DNA of 64,000 nt from Opitutales bacterium (lineage in GTDB: Bacteria; Verrucomicrobiota; Verrucomicrobiia; Opitutales; Oceanipulchritudinaceae), in NCBI GenBank assembly GCA_007133065.1, contig SLNJ01000024.1:1-64000 (forward strand). The letters run 5' to 3'. Under the pieces are notes generated by a model. The model was not told the DNA's origin. It did not search any database and worked only from the letters and a program-made list of their open reading frames with translations. The position numbers and the translations under genes were made by a program. Shown one piece after another: positions 44,459 to 54,163 of this stretch (positions are counted from its first letter, which is position 1; every line of letters starts with the position of its first letter).

Positions 44459-45094
44459 ATGAACCTGAATGTCTACACCCCCGAGGGCGCTGCCAGCACG
44501 TCCAAGAACTATGCGATTCCCGAATTTGAAGGGGACAAGGGTCTGAAGGCGCTTCGGCAGGTGGTGCTGGCCTACCTCGCCAACCGACGCCAGGGCACAT
44601 CGAGTACGAAAACGCACTCCACCGTGAGCGGGACCGGGAAGAAGCCCTTTCGGCAGAAGGGGACCGGCCGGGCGCGCCAGGGAAGTTTGACCGCCAACCA
44701 GCACTACCATGGATCCGTTGCCCATGGTCCGCAGCCTCGCGATTGGTCGCAGAAAATCCAGAAGAAGCTGCGGCGCCTCGCCCTGCGGCGGGCCCTCTAC
44801 GATCGCGCCGTGGCCGGGGAGATCGACGTGATCGAGAAGTGGGAGGTCGCCGAGGCCAAGACCAAGCGCTTCAACAGCGTCGTCGAAAACATCGCTCCGG
44901 CCGGCAGACTCCTTCTCGTCGACGATTCGTGGTCCGACGGAACAGCATTAGCAGCGCGCAATATCGCCCGGCTCACCCTCACCGAGGCGGACTCCCTGAA
45001 CGCCCTCGACCTGTGTGATTACCATCGAATTATTATTAGTGAAAAGGGGATTGAGAAACTCCTTTCGCGTGCGAACGGAGGAGAGGCACAATGA
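44459..45094 (+). CDS. rplD: 50S ribosomal protein L4
   Basis: A 211-residue L4, lining the exit tunnel and, in some bacteria, acting as autoregulator of the S10 operon. TGKKPFRQKGTGRARQGS and the tunnel-loop region GSLTANQHYHGSVAHGPQP are typical. ATG 44459 is preferred to an in-frame GTG at 44450. Its stop overlaps the rplW start (ATGA). Confidence 0.97.
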   Translation: MNLNVYTPEGAASTSKNYAIPEFEGDKGLKALRQVVLAYLANRRQGTSSTKTHSTVSGTGKKPFRQKGTGRARQGSLTANQHYHGSVAHGPQPRDWSQKIQKKLRRLALRRALYDRAVAGEIDVIEKWEVAEAKTKRFNSVVENIAPAGRLLLVDDSWSDGTALAARNIARLTLTEADSLNALDLCDYHRIIISEKGIEKLLSRANGGEAQ

Positions 45095-45381
45095 TCCAGA
45101 GTGACAAGATTCTGCTCAAGACGATCGTATCCGAGAAAGCCGTTCAGGCCTCTTCCGAGTACAATCAATACGCCTTTAAGGTTCACCCCGAGGCAAACCG
45201 CATCGCAATTGCGCGAGCGGTGGAGAAGGCCTTCGGCGTGCATGTGCTGAAGGTCAACATCATGAACGCGAAGCCGAAGGCGAAACGCGACCGCATGCGC
45301 CGGGGGCGAGTCGCAACCTACGGCGCTCACAAGAAAGCGATCGTCAAGCTCGCTGAGGGAGAATCCCTCGACATCGTCTAA
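45091..45381 (+). CDS. rplW: 50S ribosomal protein L23
   Basis: A 96-residue L23 at the tunnel exit, docking site for SRP and trigger factor. TIVSEKAVQASSEYNQYAFKVHPEANRIAIARAVEKAFGV is the family core. It starts inside the rplD stop codon (ATGA), so the two are translationally coupled. Confidence 0.97.
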   Translation: MIQSDKILLKTIVSEKAVQASSEYNQYAFKVHPEANRIAIARAVEKAFGVHVLKVNIMNAKPKAKRDRMRRGRVATYGAHKKAIVKLAEGESLDIV

Positions 45382-45405
45382 CGAGAGTATCCGGAGACCC
45401 ATACC

Positions 45406-46248
45406 ATGCCTTTGCACGAAACACGTCCCGTAACCCCCTCGCAACGCTTCCGCGTCGCCAACCGTTCCGGTGTCGCCGCCAAGCGTCCCGAGCGCCTGTT
45501 GACCCGGTCGACCAAGCGCAGCAGCGGCCGCAATGTTCATGGGCGGATCACCTCACGCCGGCGCGGCGGCGGGCACAAGCGCAAGTTCCGCCGGATCGAT
45601 TTTCGGAGGGAGAAGTACGGGATTCCCGCACGCGTCGCCGAGATCGAGTACGATCCGAACCGCTCGGCCAACATTGCGCTTCTGGTCTACTCGGATGGGG
45701 AAAAACGCTACATTCTGGCACCACGTGAAGTGCGTGTCGGCAGCGTGCTCACGAGCTACGCGCAGAAGGGCGAATACCAGCCCGGGAACGCGATGCCGCT
45801 GCGTCACATGCCACCCGCGGCCCGCCTCCACGCCCTGGAACTGGTTCCGAACACCCGGGCTCAGCTCGTTCGCAGCGCCGGGGTTTCGGCACAGCTCGTC
45901 GGCATCGAGGGAGACCGCGCCACCATCAGGATGCCGAGCGGTGAGTTGCGGATTCTGCACGCCGATTGCCGCGCCACCCTCGGGGCGGTCGGCAACCCGG
46001 ACCACCAGCGGACGGTCCTCGGCAAGGCCGGACGCAATCGTTGGCGCGGACGCCGCCCGCGGGTACGCGGTGTGGCGATGAACCCGATCGACCATCCGAT
46101 GGGCGGCGGCGAGGGTCGCACCTCCGGTGGCGGGCACCCGGTCTCCCCGTGGGGGCAGCTCGCCAAGAGCTACCCGACGCGCCGTAAGTCGAAGCCGTCG
46201 AACCGGCAGATTCTCGTTCGCGCCAACGGGCGCAAAGTGAAACAATAA
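45406..46248 (+). CDS. rplB: 50S ribosomal protein L2
   Basis: A 280-residue L2, needed for subunit association and peptidyl transfer. GRITSRRRGGGHKRKFRRIDF, the KAGRNRWRGRRPRVRGVAMNPIDHPMGGGEGR block (with the conserved histidine near the catalytic centre) and PWGQLAK are all present. Length is normal. Confidence 0.98.
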   Translation: MPLHETRPVTPSQRFRVANRSGVAAKRPERLLTRSTKRSSGRNVHGRITSRRRGGGHKRKFRRIDFRREKYGIPARVAEIEYDPNRSANIALLVYSDGEKRYILAPREVRVGSVLTSYAQKGEYQPGNAMPLRHMPPAARLHALELVPNTRAQLVRSAGVSAQLVGIEGDRATIRMPSGELRILHADCRATLGAVGNPDHQRTVLGKAGRNRWRGRRPRVRGVAMNPIDHPMGGGEGRTSGGGHPVSPWGQLAKSYPTRRKSKPSNRQILVRANGRKVKQ

Positions 46249-46265
46249 GCGTTCCAGGAATTGTC

Positions 46266-46538
46266 ATGTCCCGATCTCTCAAAAAAGGATTCTACGTCTA
46301 TCCAAGCCTTTGGAAAAAGGTCCTCGACGCCCAGCAGTCGGATTCGCGCCGACCGATTCGAACCTGGTCGCGGAGCAGTGTTATCACTCCGGAGTTCGTC
46401 GGTCTCAATATGGAGATCCACAACGGGAAGAGCTTCTTCCCCCTCCATGTGACCGAGAACATGGTGGGACACCGCCTCGGGGAGTTTGCGCTGACACGCA
46501 GTTTCCGCGGGCACCAGTCCCATACGCAGAAGAAATAA
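46266..46538 (+). CDS. rpsS: 30S ribosomal protein S19
   Basis: A 90-residue S19 of the 30S head. MSRSLKKGFYVYPSLWKKV, the TWSRSSVITPEFVGL segment and HRLGEFALTRSFRGHQ are standard. rplB precedes it by 17 bases and rplV follows by 21. Confidence 0.98.
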   Translation: MSRSLKKGFYVYPSLWKKVLDAQQSDSRRPIRTWSRSSVITPEFVGLNMEIHNGKSFFPLHVTENMVGHRLGEFALTRSFRGHQSHTQKK

Positions 46539-46559
46539 CCGATCCGGTGCCGTACCGCC

Positions 46560-46907
46560 ATGGAAGTTCAAGCCCTCAGTAAATATATCCGCATTTCGCC
46601 GAAAAAGGCGCGTGATGTCGCGCGCACGATACAAGGCAAACCGGCCAACGACGCCCTGGAAATGCTGAATTTCATCCCGCGCAAGGCCGCCCGCCTGCTG
46701 CGCAAGACGCTGCAAAGCGCCGTGGCCAACGCGGAAAACAACCACGAATTGTCATCGCGCGACCTGATCGTCGCGCGCGCCCTTGTGGAGGAAGGCCCGG
46801 TCCTTCGTCGCTTTCGTCCGGTCGCCCGCGGCGCCGCCCATCCTATCCGCAAGCGCACCAGTCACCTTCGCATCGTTCTCTCCGAGCACGTGCCAACCAG
46901 CAAATAA
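46560..46907 (+). CDS. rplV: 50S ribosomal protein L22
   Basis: A 115-residue L22; its extended hairpin lines the exit tunnel where macrolides bind. ALSKYIRISPKKARDVARTIQGK and the ARGAAHPIRKRTSHLRIVL end are typical. No insertion in the hairpin is evident. Confidence 0.97.
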   Translation: MEVQALSKYIRISPKKARDVARTIQGKPANDALEMLNFIPRKAARLLRKTLQSAVANAENNHELSSRDLIVARALVEEGPVLRRFRPVARGAAHPIRKRTSHLRIVLSEHVPTSK

Positions 46908-46914
46908 TCGTATC

Positions 46915-47556
46915 ATGGGACAGAAAGTTAACCCGATTGGATTCCGCCTCGCAGTTCGCCGCAACTGGGAATCCCGATGGTATGCCCGAAAGGGCGAATT
47001 TGGCCACCTCGTCGAGGAGGATTACCGCATCCGCCACCTGCTGCACTCCAAGCTGCGTTTTGCCGCCGTGCCCCGGGTGTTTATTGAACGCGCGGGCAAC
47101 CGCGTGCGCGTGAAGATCTTCACTGCCCGGCCCGGGATCGTGATCGGGCGCAAGGGACAGGAGCTTGAGAAAATCAAGGAGGAACTCAACAAGCTTGTCG
47201 GGAAGGACGTCCTTCTCGACATCCAGGAGGTGAAGAAGCCCGAGCTTGTCGCCGCGCTCGTCGCCGAGAATGTCGCATTGCAGCTGGAGCGGCGCATCGC
47301 GTTCCGCCGCGCCATCAAGAAGGCGATCCAGACGAGCATGAGTCTCGGAGCCGAGGGCGTTCGCGTGCAGGTGAGCGGCCGCCTCGGCGGTGCGGATATC
47401 GCCCGCACCGAGTGGCAGCGCGACGGACGCGTTCCGCTGCACACGTTGCGGGAGAATGTCGACTACGGCGCGGCTGAGGCGCGCACCACCGCCGGGACGA
47501 TCGGGGTGAAGTGCTGGCTTTGCCTTCCCGCCGACGAAAAGCCGCTTGTATACTAA
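46915..47556 (+). CDS. rpsC: 30S ribosomal protein S3
   Basis: A 213-residue S3 with the KH-domain motif GIVIGRKGQELEKIKEEL and the C-terminal RVQVSGRLGGADIARTEWQRDGRVPLHTLR, part of the mRNA entry helicase. ATG 46915 gives MGQKVNPIGFRL, the family start. Slightly shorter than E. coli S3 (233), a normal variation. Confidence 0.98.
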   Translation: MGQKVNPIGFRLAVRRNWESRWYARKGEFGHLVEEDYRIRHLLHSKLRFAAVPRVFIERAGNRVRVKIFTARPGIVIGRKGQELEKIKEELNKLVGKDVLLDIQEVKKPELVAALVAENVALQLERRIAFRRAIKKAIQTSMSLGAEGVRVQVSGRLGGADIARTEWQRDGRVPLHTLRENVDYGAAEARTTAGTIGVKCWLCLPADEKPLVY

Positions 47557-47595
47557 CCGTCTGATCACCAAAGAGACGCATCAGGAGAATATCTT

Positions 47596-48015
47596 ATGGC
47601 CCGAAGTCCATCCCGTACCAAGTATCGCAAGACCCATGGCGGACGCGTGCGCGGCAATGCCAAGGGAGGCGACACCCTGGCGTTCGGCGAATTCGGCATT
47701 CAGGCGCTGGGGCGCGGCTCTCTCACAGGAGCGCAACTCGAGGCTGCCCGTATTGCCATCAACCGTTTTCTCAGCCGGCGCGGTAAAGTCTGGATTCGCG
47801 TTTTCCCGCATAAACCGGTGACCCGGAAACCGGCGGAAACCCGCCAGGGGAAGGGGAAGGGGAACGTGGAATTCTACGTGGCAACCGTGCGGCCCGGAAA
47901 CATTCTGTTTGAACTGAGCGGTGTGCCTCAGAGCGCTGCGCGTGAAGCGATGCGTCTGGGGGACGGCAAGCTCCCAATCCCGTGCCGCTTCGTCAGCCGC
48001 GAGGAACTCGCTTAG
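47596..48015 (+). CDS. rplP: 50S ribosomal protein L16
   Basis: A 139-residue L16 with the [26 protein letters not shown] core and the [20 protein letters not shown] loop near the A site. AGGAGA lies about nine bases before the ATG. Normal length. Confidence 0.97.
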   Translation: MARSPSRTKYRKTHGGRVRGNAKGGDTLAFGEFGIQALGRGSLTGAQLEAARIAINRFLSRRGKVWIRVFPHKPVTRKPAETRQGKGKGNVEFYVATVRPGNILFELSGVPQSAAREAMRLGDGKLPIPCRFVSREELA

Positions 48016-48041
48016 TTTGGCGCGGATCGAGATCACTTTTT

Positions 48042-48245
48042 ATGAAAACCAAGGAAATTCAGGAACTTTCGGCCAGCGAACTGGAGAAGAAAATTCGTGA
48101 TACGCGCGATGAGCTTCTGCAGATGCGCATGAAGAAACAGACCGGCCAACTGGAGAAATCGCACATGCTCCAGGAGCTCAAGCGCGATGTCGCGCGCATG
48201 GAGACCATCCGCCGACAGAAATCCACCGCTGAGCAGAACGCCTGA
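48042..48245 (+). CDS. rpmC: 50S ribosomal protein L29
   Basis: A 67-residue helical L29 at the tunnel exit. MKTKEIQELSASELEKKI and the LLQMRMKKQTGQLEKSHMLQELKRDVARMET helix pair are typical. ATG 48042 is chosen over an open frame that starts inside rplP. Confidence 0.95.
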   Translation: MKTKEIQELSASELEKKIRDTRDELLQMRMKKQTGQLEKSHMLQELKRDVARMETIRRQKSTAEQNA

Positions 48246-48268
48246 AGCACCACCAAGGACCAATATCC

Positions 48269-48541
48269 ATGTCTGAATTCATTCGCAACCGCCGGAAGAG
48301 TATCATCGGAGTCGTCACGAGCCGCTCTGGAGACAAGACCGTGAAGGTGACGTACGCCTACAAGATTCCGCATCCACGCTATCGCAAGGAGATCAACCGC
48401 AAGACCGTCGTTCACGTACACGACGAGAAAAACGAATCCGCGGTAGGCGATAGGGTGACGATCATGGCGACGCGTCCGTTGTCGAAGCTGAAACGCTTCC
48501 GGATCGTCGAGATAACAGAAAAGGCGTCAAACGCGGTATGA
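48269..48541 (+). CDS. rpsQ: 30S ribosomal protein S17
   Basis: A 90-residue S17 with the RRKSIIGVVTSRSGDKTVKV start and the YAYKIPHPRYRKEINR and HDEKNESAVGDRVTIMATRPLSKLKRFR OB-fold segments. Normal length and position. Confidence 0.97.
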   Translation: MSEFIRNRRKSIIGVVTSRSGDKTVKVTYAYKIPHPRYRKEINRKTVVHVHDEKNESAVGDRVTIMATRPLSKLKRFRIVEITEKASNAV

Positions 48542-48592
48542 GGTTTCGGGCTATGCCGGCGAGCCACGATCGTTTCCTGGAGGAGATTTACC

Positions 48593-48958
48593 ATGCTTCA
48601 ACTTTTATCCAAACTGAATGTTGCCGACAACACCGGCGCCAAGTCCGCCAAGCTGATTCGTCCGCTGGGTCAGATTCGGCGGACCGCCAGAATCGGGGAC
48701 ACGGTTATCGTCCACATCAAGGAGAGCACCCCGGATGCGACGGTCAAGAAGGGCACGGTCTGCCGTGGGGTTATCGTTCGGACGCGCGCACCGATCCGTC
48801 GTCCCGACGGCTCGTACCTGCGTTTCGACACCAACGCGATCGTTTTGATCAATCCGGACGGCAATCCGCGCGGCACGCGCATCTACGGACCCGTCGCCCG
48901 GGAGTTGCGTCAGAAGCGCTTCATGAAAATCGTCAGTCTGGCTCCGGAGGTGCTGTGA
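48593..48958 (+). CDS. rplN: 50S ribosomal protein L14
   Basis: A 121-residue L14, at the subunit interface and the binding site of ribosome silencing factor. [16 protein letters not shown], the [24 protein letters not shown] block and [13 protein letters not shown] are diagnostic. TGGAGGAG precedes ATG 48593 by about eight bases. rplX starts one base after the stop. Confidence 0.98.
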   Translation: MLQLLSKLNVADNTGAKSAKLIRPLGQIRRTARIGDTVIVHIKESTPDATVKKGTVCRGVIVRTRAPIRRPDGSYLRFDTNAIVLINPDGNPRGTRIYGPVARELRQKRFMKIVSLAPEVL

Positions 48959-48959
48959 T

Positions 48960-49229
48960 ATGAGCGAAAAGAACAAGATTAAGAAAGGCGAGGAAGTCGT
49001 TGTGATCGCAGGGAATTTCCGGGGGGAACGCGGCAAGGTCATGCAGGTCCTCCCCCGCAAAGAGCGCGTCCTCGTGGAGGGAATCAACAAGCGCAAACAC
49101 CACGAAAAAGCCGGACGCGACAACAACCAGGAGGGCCGGATCGCCGAGCGGGAGCAGCCCATCCACATCTCCAATGTCATGACGGCGTCGCGCTACGACG
49201 AGCGCAGGCCCAAACCATCAGATGCTTGA
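48960..49229 (+). CDS. rplX: 50S ribosomal protein L24
   Basis: An 89-residue L24, an early assembly protein. The KOW motif (KIKKGEEVVVIAGNFRGERGKVMQVL) and the basic VEGINKRKHHEKAGRDNNQEGRI segment are clear. It lacks the zinc-bearing C-terminal tail seen in some longer L24 forms. Confidence 0.96.
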   Translation: MSEKNKIKKGEEVVVIAGNFRGERGKVMQVLPRKERVLVEGINKRKHHEKAGRDNNQEGRIAEREQPIHISNVMTASRYDERRPKPSDA

Positions 49230-49281
49230 ATTTGCAGTGTAATGACACCGGCACGGAAACCCGGTGTACCAGGAACCAACC

Positions 49282-49830
49282 ATGCAACAAAACGAACTCC
49301 AACAAGCGTATCGCGAGCGCATCCTCCCCGATCTGATGAAGAAGCGGGGATACCGGAACCGACACCAGGTTCCGGCGGTCGAGAAAGTCGTCATCAACAG
49401 CGGATTTGACGCGACAATCGACAAGTCCGGAATCGAGGATCGGGTCAAGGAGATCTCGCGGGTGGCCGGGCAGCGCCCGGTGGTAACCCGCGCCCGCAAG
49501 AGCGTGTCGAATTTCAAACTGCGCGAGGGTATGCCGATCGGATTGAAAGTCACCCTGCGCGGTCCCAGCATGTATGATTTCCTCATGCGGATGATCCATG
49601 TCGCCCTTCCCGGGATCCGCGACTTCCGCGGCGTGCCGAACAAACTCGATGGCAACGGAAACTACACGCTCGGGATCTCCGACCACACTATTTTCCCCGA
49701 AGCCTCGCATGAGTCCGTTAAATCCAACCTTGGAATGGATATTACCATCGTCACCACCGCCAGAAGCGACGAAGAGGGCTACGAGCTGCTCGAGCAGATG
49801 GGAATGCCGTTCCGCAAGCGCACCAATTGA
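49282..49830 (+). CDS. rplE: 50S ribosomal protein L5
   Basis: A 182-residue L5, binding 5S rRNA and the P-site tRNA. VPAVEKVVINSGF, GQRPVVTRARKSVSNFKLREGMPIGLKVTLRG and the DFRGVPNKLDGNGNYTLGI block are standard. ATG 49282 follows an AGGAA sequence; a GTG 18 bases upstream is in frame but less likely. Confidence 0.97.
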   Translation: MQQNELQQAYRERILPDLMKKRGYRNRHQVPAVEKVVINSGFDATIDKSGIEDRVKEISRVAGQRPVVTRARKSVSNFKLREGMPIGLKVTLRGPSMYDFLMRMIHVALPGIRDFRGVPNKLDGNGNYTLGISDHTIFPEASHESVKSNLGMDITIVTTARSDEEGYELLEQMGMPFRKRTN

Positions 49831-49860
49831 ACCCCGACCTGATTTTTATCACTTTTCGAT

Positions 49861-50166
49861 ATGGCCAAGAAAGCAATTGTTGAGCGCAACAAAAAGCGCG
49901 AACGCCTCGTCGCTCGGTATGCCGCGAAACGCACCGAGCTCAAGAGCATCCTACGCAATGCCGACACAGCGGACGAGGACTTCTATGAAGCCCAGCGGAA
50001 GCTTGCGAAGCTTCCCCGCAACTCCTCGTCCGTGCGCGTGCGCAACCGCTGTGCGATCACCGGCCGGCCGCGCGCGTACCTGCGCCGCTTTCACCTTTCA
50101 CGGATCACCTTCCGGGAGTTGGCGACGCAGGGAAAGATTCCCGGTGTCACCAAGTCCTCATGGTAA
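49861..50166 (+). CDS. rpsN: 30S ribosomal protein S14 (zinc-independent form)
   Basis: A 101-residue S14. It is the longer C-minus type, with [28 protein letters not shown] but no CxxC pairs, so it does not bind zinc. A zinc-dependent paralogue elsewhere in the genome cannot be excluded. Confidence 0.97.
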   Translation: MAKKAIVERNKKRERLVARYAAKRTELKSILRNADTADEDFYEAQRKLAKLPRNSSSVRVRNRCAITGRPRAYLRRFHLSRITFRELATQGKIPGVTKSSW

Positions 50167-50202
50167 CGCCCTCCTCCCCGATCAACGTCAAGCGCAGTAC
50201 CG

Positions 50203-50595
50203 ATGTCAGACTCCATCAGTAATTATCTTACCGTAATCCGCAATGCCTATGCCGCCCGCAAGGAAACTTGTACGGCCGTGCACTCGCGGGTCCATATGAG
50301 CATCGCTCAGATCCTGAAGGCGGAAGGCTACATCCGTGATGTGCGGGAGAACACGGACGCACATGGACACAAGATTCTGGAGATGTCGCTCAAGTACGTC
50401 GATGAGGCTCCGGCGATCACCGGCATTCGACGCGAGAGCAGACCCGGCCGCCGGCTGTACTATCAGCACCGGGAGATTCCGCGGACCCTCGATGGGCTGG
50501 GGATCGGAATCCTCACGACATCACGCGGCGTGTTGAACGATCGCGCCGCCCGGCGGCAGAAGGTTGGCGGGGAGATGATTTGCAGTGTCTGGTAA
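50203..50595 (+). CDS. rpsH: 30S ribosomal protein S8
   Basis: A 130-residue S8, a primary 16S binder and a repressor of spc operons in several bacteria. SNYLTVIRNAYAARK, the LKYVDEAPAITGIRRESRPGRR segment and the LGIGILTTSRGVLNDRAARRQKVGGEMICSVW end are standard. Confidence 0.97.
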   Translation: MSDSISNYLTVIRNAYAARKETCTAVHSRVHMSIAQILKAEGYIRDVRENTDAHGHKILEMSLKYVDEAPAITGIRRESRPGRRLYYQHREIPRTLDGLGIGILTTSRGVLNDRAARRQKVGGEMICSVW

Positions 50596-50622
50596 CGTAT
50601 CCGATCAAGGAGCAAACGTATT

Positions 50623-51159
50623 ATGAGCAGAATTGGAAAACTTCCCGTCGCCATCCCCGACAATGTTCAGGCTTCCGTCGAAGACGTCACCGTTCGAGTC
50701 GAGGGACCCAAGGGAAAACTGGAACGGACCTTTAACAAATCCGTGCGCATCACGATTGAGGAGAACGCAATCCTTGTTGCGCCCGTCGGCCAGGATCGGT
50801 TCGCCCGATGCATGTACGGCACGACCCGCAGCATTATCGCAAGCATGGTGCGAGGTGTTTCAGAGGGTTACGCGAAGAAACTCGAAATCAACGGCGTCGG
50901 GTTTCGTGCCGATCTGCAGGGGAAAAACCTCAACCTCGCGCTCGGCTACAGTCACCCCATCAATTACTCCGTCCCCGACGGCATCAATGTGGTGGTGGAG
51001 GGCCAGACGAAGCTCACGGTCTCCGGGGTGGACAAGCAGCTCGTCGGGCAGGTCGCCGCCGATATCAAGAGCTACTACCCGGTGGAACCATACAAGGGCA
51101 AAGGGGTTCGCATCGAAGGGGAATTCGTCCGACGCAAGGAAGGCAAGAAAGCCGGCTGA
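50623..51159 (+). CDS. rplF: 50S ribosomal protein L6
   Basis: A 178-residue L6 with its two repeated alpha/beta domains. [42 protein letters not shown]-like text and the final [23 protein letters not shown] are typical. Normal length, GGAG ribosome site nearby (AAGGAGCAAACGTATT before the ATG). Confidence 0.98.
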   Translation: [178 protein letters not shown]

Positions 51160-51202
51160 GTTCGGACGCACCGATTATTCAACTTAAGAAGCACCCACGG
51201 AT

Positions 51203-51565
51203 ATGAATTTGGATCAGAAAAGAAAACTACGGCAGAAGCGCGTATGGCGCATCCGTCGACACGTCAAGGGGACGGCCGAGCGGCCCCGCCTTTGCGTCCA
51301 CTTCAGCAACAAGAACATCTTCGCCCAGGCGATCGACGACCGCCGGGGGCACACCCTCTTGGCCCTTTCGACGCTCGACAAGGGCCTGCAAGGGGAGAAT
51401 TGTACCGCGAACACCACGAGTGCCGCCCGCCTTGGCACCGCGTTCGCCGAACGATCGCTTGCCGCCGGCGTCCGAAAAGTGGTCTTCGACCGCAACGGCC
51501 GCCGCTATCACGGCGCGGTCAAGTCCTTCGCTGAAGCGGCGCGCCAGGGTGGCCTCGAATTTTAG
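51203..51565 (+). CDS. rplR: 50S ribosomal protein L18
   Basis: A 120-residue L18, the 5S rRNA binder. [41 protein letters not shown] and the [26 protein letters not shown] end are standard. Confidence 0.97.
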   Translation: MNLDQKRKLRQKRVWRIRRHVKGTAERPRLCVHFSNKNIFAQAIDDRRGHTLLALSTLDKGLQGENCTANTTSAARLGTAFAERSLAAGVRKVVFDRNGRRYHGAVKSFAEAARQGGLEF

Positions 51566-51573
51566 GAGCAACT

Positions 51574-52089
51574 ATGAGCAACCAACCCAGAAGAGGCTAC
51601 GGCAGAAACCGCCAGGAAGAGCAGGAAGAGAATCCTTTCTTCGAGAAGGTCGTCCACATCAATCGCTGTGCCAAAGTCGTCAAGGGCGGCCGTCGCTTCA
51701 GCTTTTCGGCGCTTGTGGTCGTGGGCGATCGCGAGGGCCGTGTCGGCGTCGGATACGGCAAGGCCAAGGAGGTGCCCGAATCCATCCGGAAGGGCACCGA
51801 GCAGGCGCACAAGAATCTCGCTCCGATCCAACTCAAAGGAAATACGATTCCGCACGAAGTGGTCGGGGAGCACGACGGAGGACAGGTGCTCCTGCGCCCC
51901 GCCAGTCCCGGGACCGGAGTGATCGCCGGCGGCGGCGTGCGCGCGGTTCTGGAGGGATGCGGCATCAAGGATGTGCTCTCCAAGAGCCTGGGTTCAAACA
52001 ATTCCGGGGCCGTGGTGTTCGCCACGCTGGACGGTCTCCGCCAACTGCGCTCGGCGGATACCATCGAGCAGCTCAGGTCGGCCGAATAA
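51574..52089 (+). CDS. rpsE: 30S ribosomal protein S5
   Basis: A 171-residue S5, important for decoding fidelity and the spectinomycin site. [46 protein letters not shown] and the [25 protein letters not shown] block are diagnostic. rplO starts only 45 bases later, leaving no space for rpmD. Confidence 0.98.
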   Translation: MSNQPRRGYGRNRQEEQEENPFFEKVVHINRCAKVVKGGRRFSFSALVVVGDREGRVGVGYGKAKEVPESIRKGTEQAHKNLAPIQLKGNTIPHEVVGEHDGGQVLLRPASPGTGVIAGGGVRAVLEGCGIKDVLSKSLGSNNSGAVVFATLDGLRQLRSADTIEQLRSAE

Positions 52090-52134
52090 ACAAGTTCACT
52101 CGGCGGAAGTGAACCAGACTCTACTCAATCAGCC

Positions 52135-52626
52135 ATGCGATTACATCAGATTATTTCAAGCGACGGCGGCAATCCTCCCCGCAAGCGAGTCGGCCGCGGT
52201 GAAGGCGGCGGCCGGGGCAAGACCTCGGGCCGTGGACACAAAGGACAGCGCGCGCGCTCCGGCTACAGCCTTCGTCCGGGGTTTGAAAGCGGGCATATCC
52301 CGCTCTATCGGCGGTTGCCGAAACGTGGATTCAAGCGCACGCAGTTCCAGATTCGTTACGGTATCGTCAACCTGGCCGCGCTCAGCCGCGTGCAGGGCGA
52401 TGTCGTGAATCGCGAATCGCTGGTGGCCGCCGGGCTGATCGATTCATCGGATCGCTACGTCAAGATTCTGGGAACCGGGGAGGTGGACCGCGCCTTCACC
52501 GTCCACGTGGAGAAGATCTCGGCGACCGCCCGGCGGAAAATAGAGGCAGCCGGCGGGACGGTAGCACTCGTGGACGAGCCCGCCACCGCCGATTCGACCG
52601 CCACCGCTGAGGAATCGTCATCGTAA
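52135..52626 (+). CDS. rplO: 50S ribosomal protein L15 with acidic C-terminal tail
   Basis: A 163-residue L15. GGRGKTSGRGHKGQRARSG, the FKRTQFQIRYGIVNLAALSR segment and AIEAAGG-type end (KIEAAGGTVALVDE) are the family core. After about residue 147 a tail rich in Ala, Thr, Ser, Asp and Glu (EPATADSTATAEESSS) is added. Similar tails occur on S11 and L17 in this window. Confidence 0.96.
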   Translation: MRLHQIISSDGGNPPRKRVGRGEGGGRGKTSGRGHKGQRARSGYSLRPGFESGHIPLYRRLPKRGFKRTQFQIRYGIVNLAALSRVQGDVVNRESLVAAGLIDSSDRYVKILGTGEVDRAFTVHVEKISATARRKIEAAGGTVALVDEPATADSTATAEESSS

Positions 52627-52663
52627 CCGTGCCTGCCCTACGCCGTTTTCCGCATACCGCGCC

Positions 52664-54163
52664 ATGATTTCCTCCTTCATCAACTGCTTCAAGATTCCCG
52701 AGTTGAGGGACCGTATATTCTTGACGCTCTTCCTCCTCTTCATCGCGCGCGTGGCGGCGAACATCCCGCTGCCGGGCATCGACCCGATGCCGTTGCAGAA
52801 CTTCTTCGCGGATCAGCGAACCGGCTCCGGCGGCGACCTTCTCGGTCTCTATAATATGTTCACCGGGGGCGCGTTGCTGAAAGGAGCGATTGCGGCTCTT
52901 GGAATCATGCCGTACATCAGTGCAGCGATCATCTTCCAACTGCTCGGTGCCGTGGTGCCCTCCCTCTCGCGATTGCAGCAGGAAGGTGAAGTCGGCCGAC
53001 AGAAGATTACCCAGTACACGCGTTATGCCACCGTTGGAATCTGTCTCGTGCAGGCGACCTTGTTGATTCTCACTCTGGAGAATCCGGGGCGCCTCTTTCA
53101 GGGATTCAGTGAGCAGGCGTACGGTTCGATCATCATCACCGGGCATACCTTCTTCCTGATCACCTCGGTAATATTCCTGACCACCGGAACGATCCTCCTG
53201 ATGTGGCTCGGGGAGCAGATCACCCAGCGCGGCATTGGAAACGGGATTTCCATGTTGATCGGCGTCGGGATCATCGCGGACCTGCCTGCCGCCATCAACC
53301 TGACCTGGAGTATGTTCTTCGCGCCGGTCGGCGTTGAAACCCTGGGCCTCCCGCACGCGATCCTCTTATTCCTGCTGCTCTTTCTGGTGATCGCCGGGAT
53401 TGTCGCGGTGACGCAGGCGCAGCGGAAGATTCCGGTACAGTACGCCAAGCGGGTCGTCGGCCGCAAGGTGTACGGCGGACAGAGCACCTTCCTGCCGCTC
53501 AAGGTCAACTACTCCGGCGTCATGCCGATCATCTTCGCCAGCGCCATCATGATGTTCTTTCAGACCATGGCGGGATGGTTTGGCGCTGCGGTCGATCTTC
53601 CGTTCATGCGTGATTTTGCCACCATGTTCCAGCACGGGTCGATGCCGTACTATGTCATGTTCGGCATGCTCATCCTGGGGTTCAGTTACTTCTGGGTCTC
53701 GATCATGTTCAAACCAATCCAGGTTGCGGATGACCTGAAGAAGTACGGCGGTTATATCCCCGGGGTGCGCCCGGGTGAGCCGACCGCCAAATTCCTCGAC
53801 TTTGTCATGACCCGCCTGACTCTGGCCGGGGCGATATTCCTGACCATCATCGCGGTGTTCCCGGACGTGCTTCTCTTTACCCAGGGGATTCCCTACCAGA
53901 CGGCCCAGTTCTTCGGCGGAACCGGAATGCTGATTATCGTCGGCGTGTTGCTCGATGCGTTGCGCCAGGTTGAAACCTTTCTAATCCAGCGGCACTATGA
54001 CGGATTCCTCAAGAAGGGCCGGATCCGCGGGCGCAGTGTCGGACGCGTCCGGCAGCTTGACACCTCCGGCCTGCGCGATGCCAACCGGCTCTGGTTTTGG
54101 CTCACGATCGCCTTGGTCTCCGGCCTGGTTGCCTGGCTCCTGAACTATCTGCTCATCCGCTGA
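52664..54163 (+). CDS. secY: Preprotein translocase subunit SecY
   Basis: A 499-residue SecY with ten predicted transmembrane helices, the protein-conducting channel of the Sec pathway. IPELRDRIFLTLFLLFIARVAANIPLPGI, the QQEGEVGRQKITQYTRY loop, and the basic C5 loop with AQRKIPVQYAKRVVGRKVYGG are diagnostic. It is somewhat longer than E. coli SecY (443), mainly in loops, for example DLLGLYNMFTGGALL and the 240s-270s region. Standard location after rplO. Confidence 0.98.
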   Translation: MISSFINCFKIPELRDRIFLTLFLLFIARVAANIPLPGIDPMPLQNFFADQRTGSGGDLLGLYNMFTGGALLKGAIAALGIMPYISAAIIFQLLGAVVPSLSRLQQEGEVGRQKITQYTRYATVGICLVQATLLILTLENPGRLFQGFSEQAYGSIIITGHTFFLITSVIFLTTGTILLMWLGEQITQRGIGNGISMLIGVGIIADLPAAINLTWSMFFAPVGVETLGLPHAILLFLLLFLVIAGIVAVTQAQRKIPVQYAKRVVGRKVYGGQSTFLPLKVNYSGVMPIIFASAIMMFFQTMAGWFGAAVDLPFMRDFATMFQHGSMPYYVMFGMLILGFSYFWVSIMFKPIQVADDLKKYGGYIPGVRPGEPTAKFLDFVMTRLTLAGAIFLTIIAVFPDVLLFTQGIPYQTAQFFGGTGMLIIVGVLLDALRQVETFLIQRHYDGFLKKGRIRGRSVGRVRQLDTSGLRDANRLWFWLTIALVSGLVAWLLNYLLIR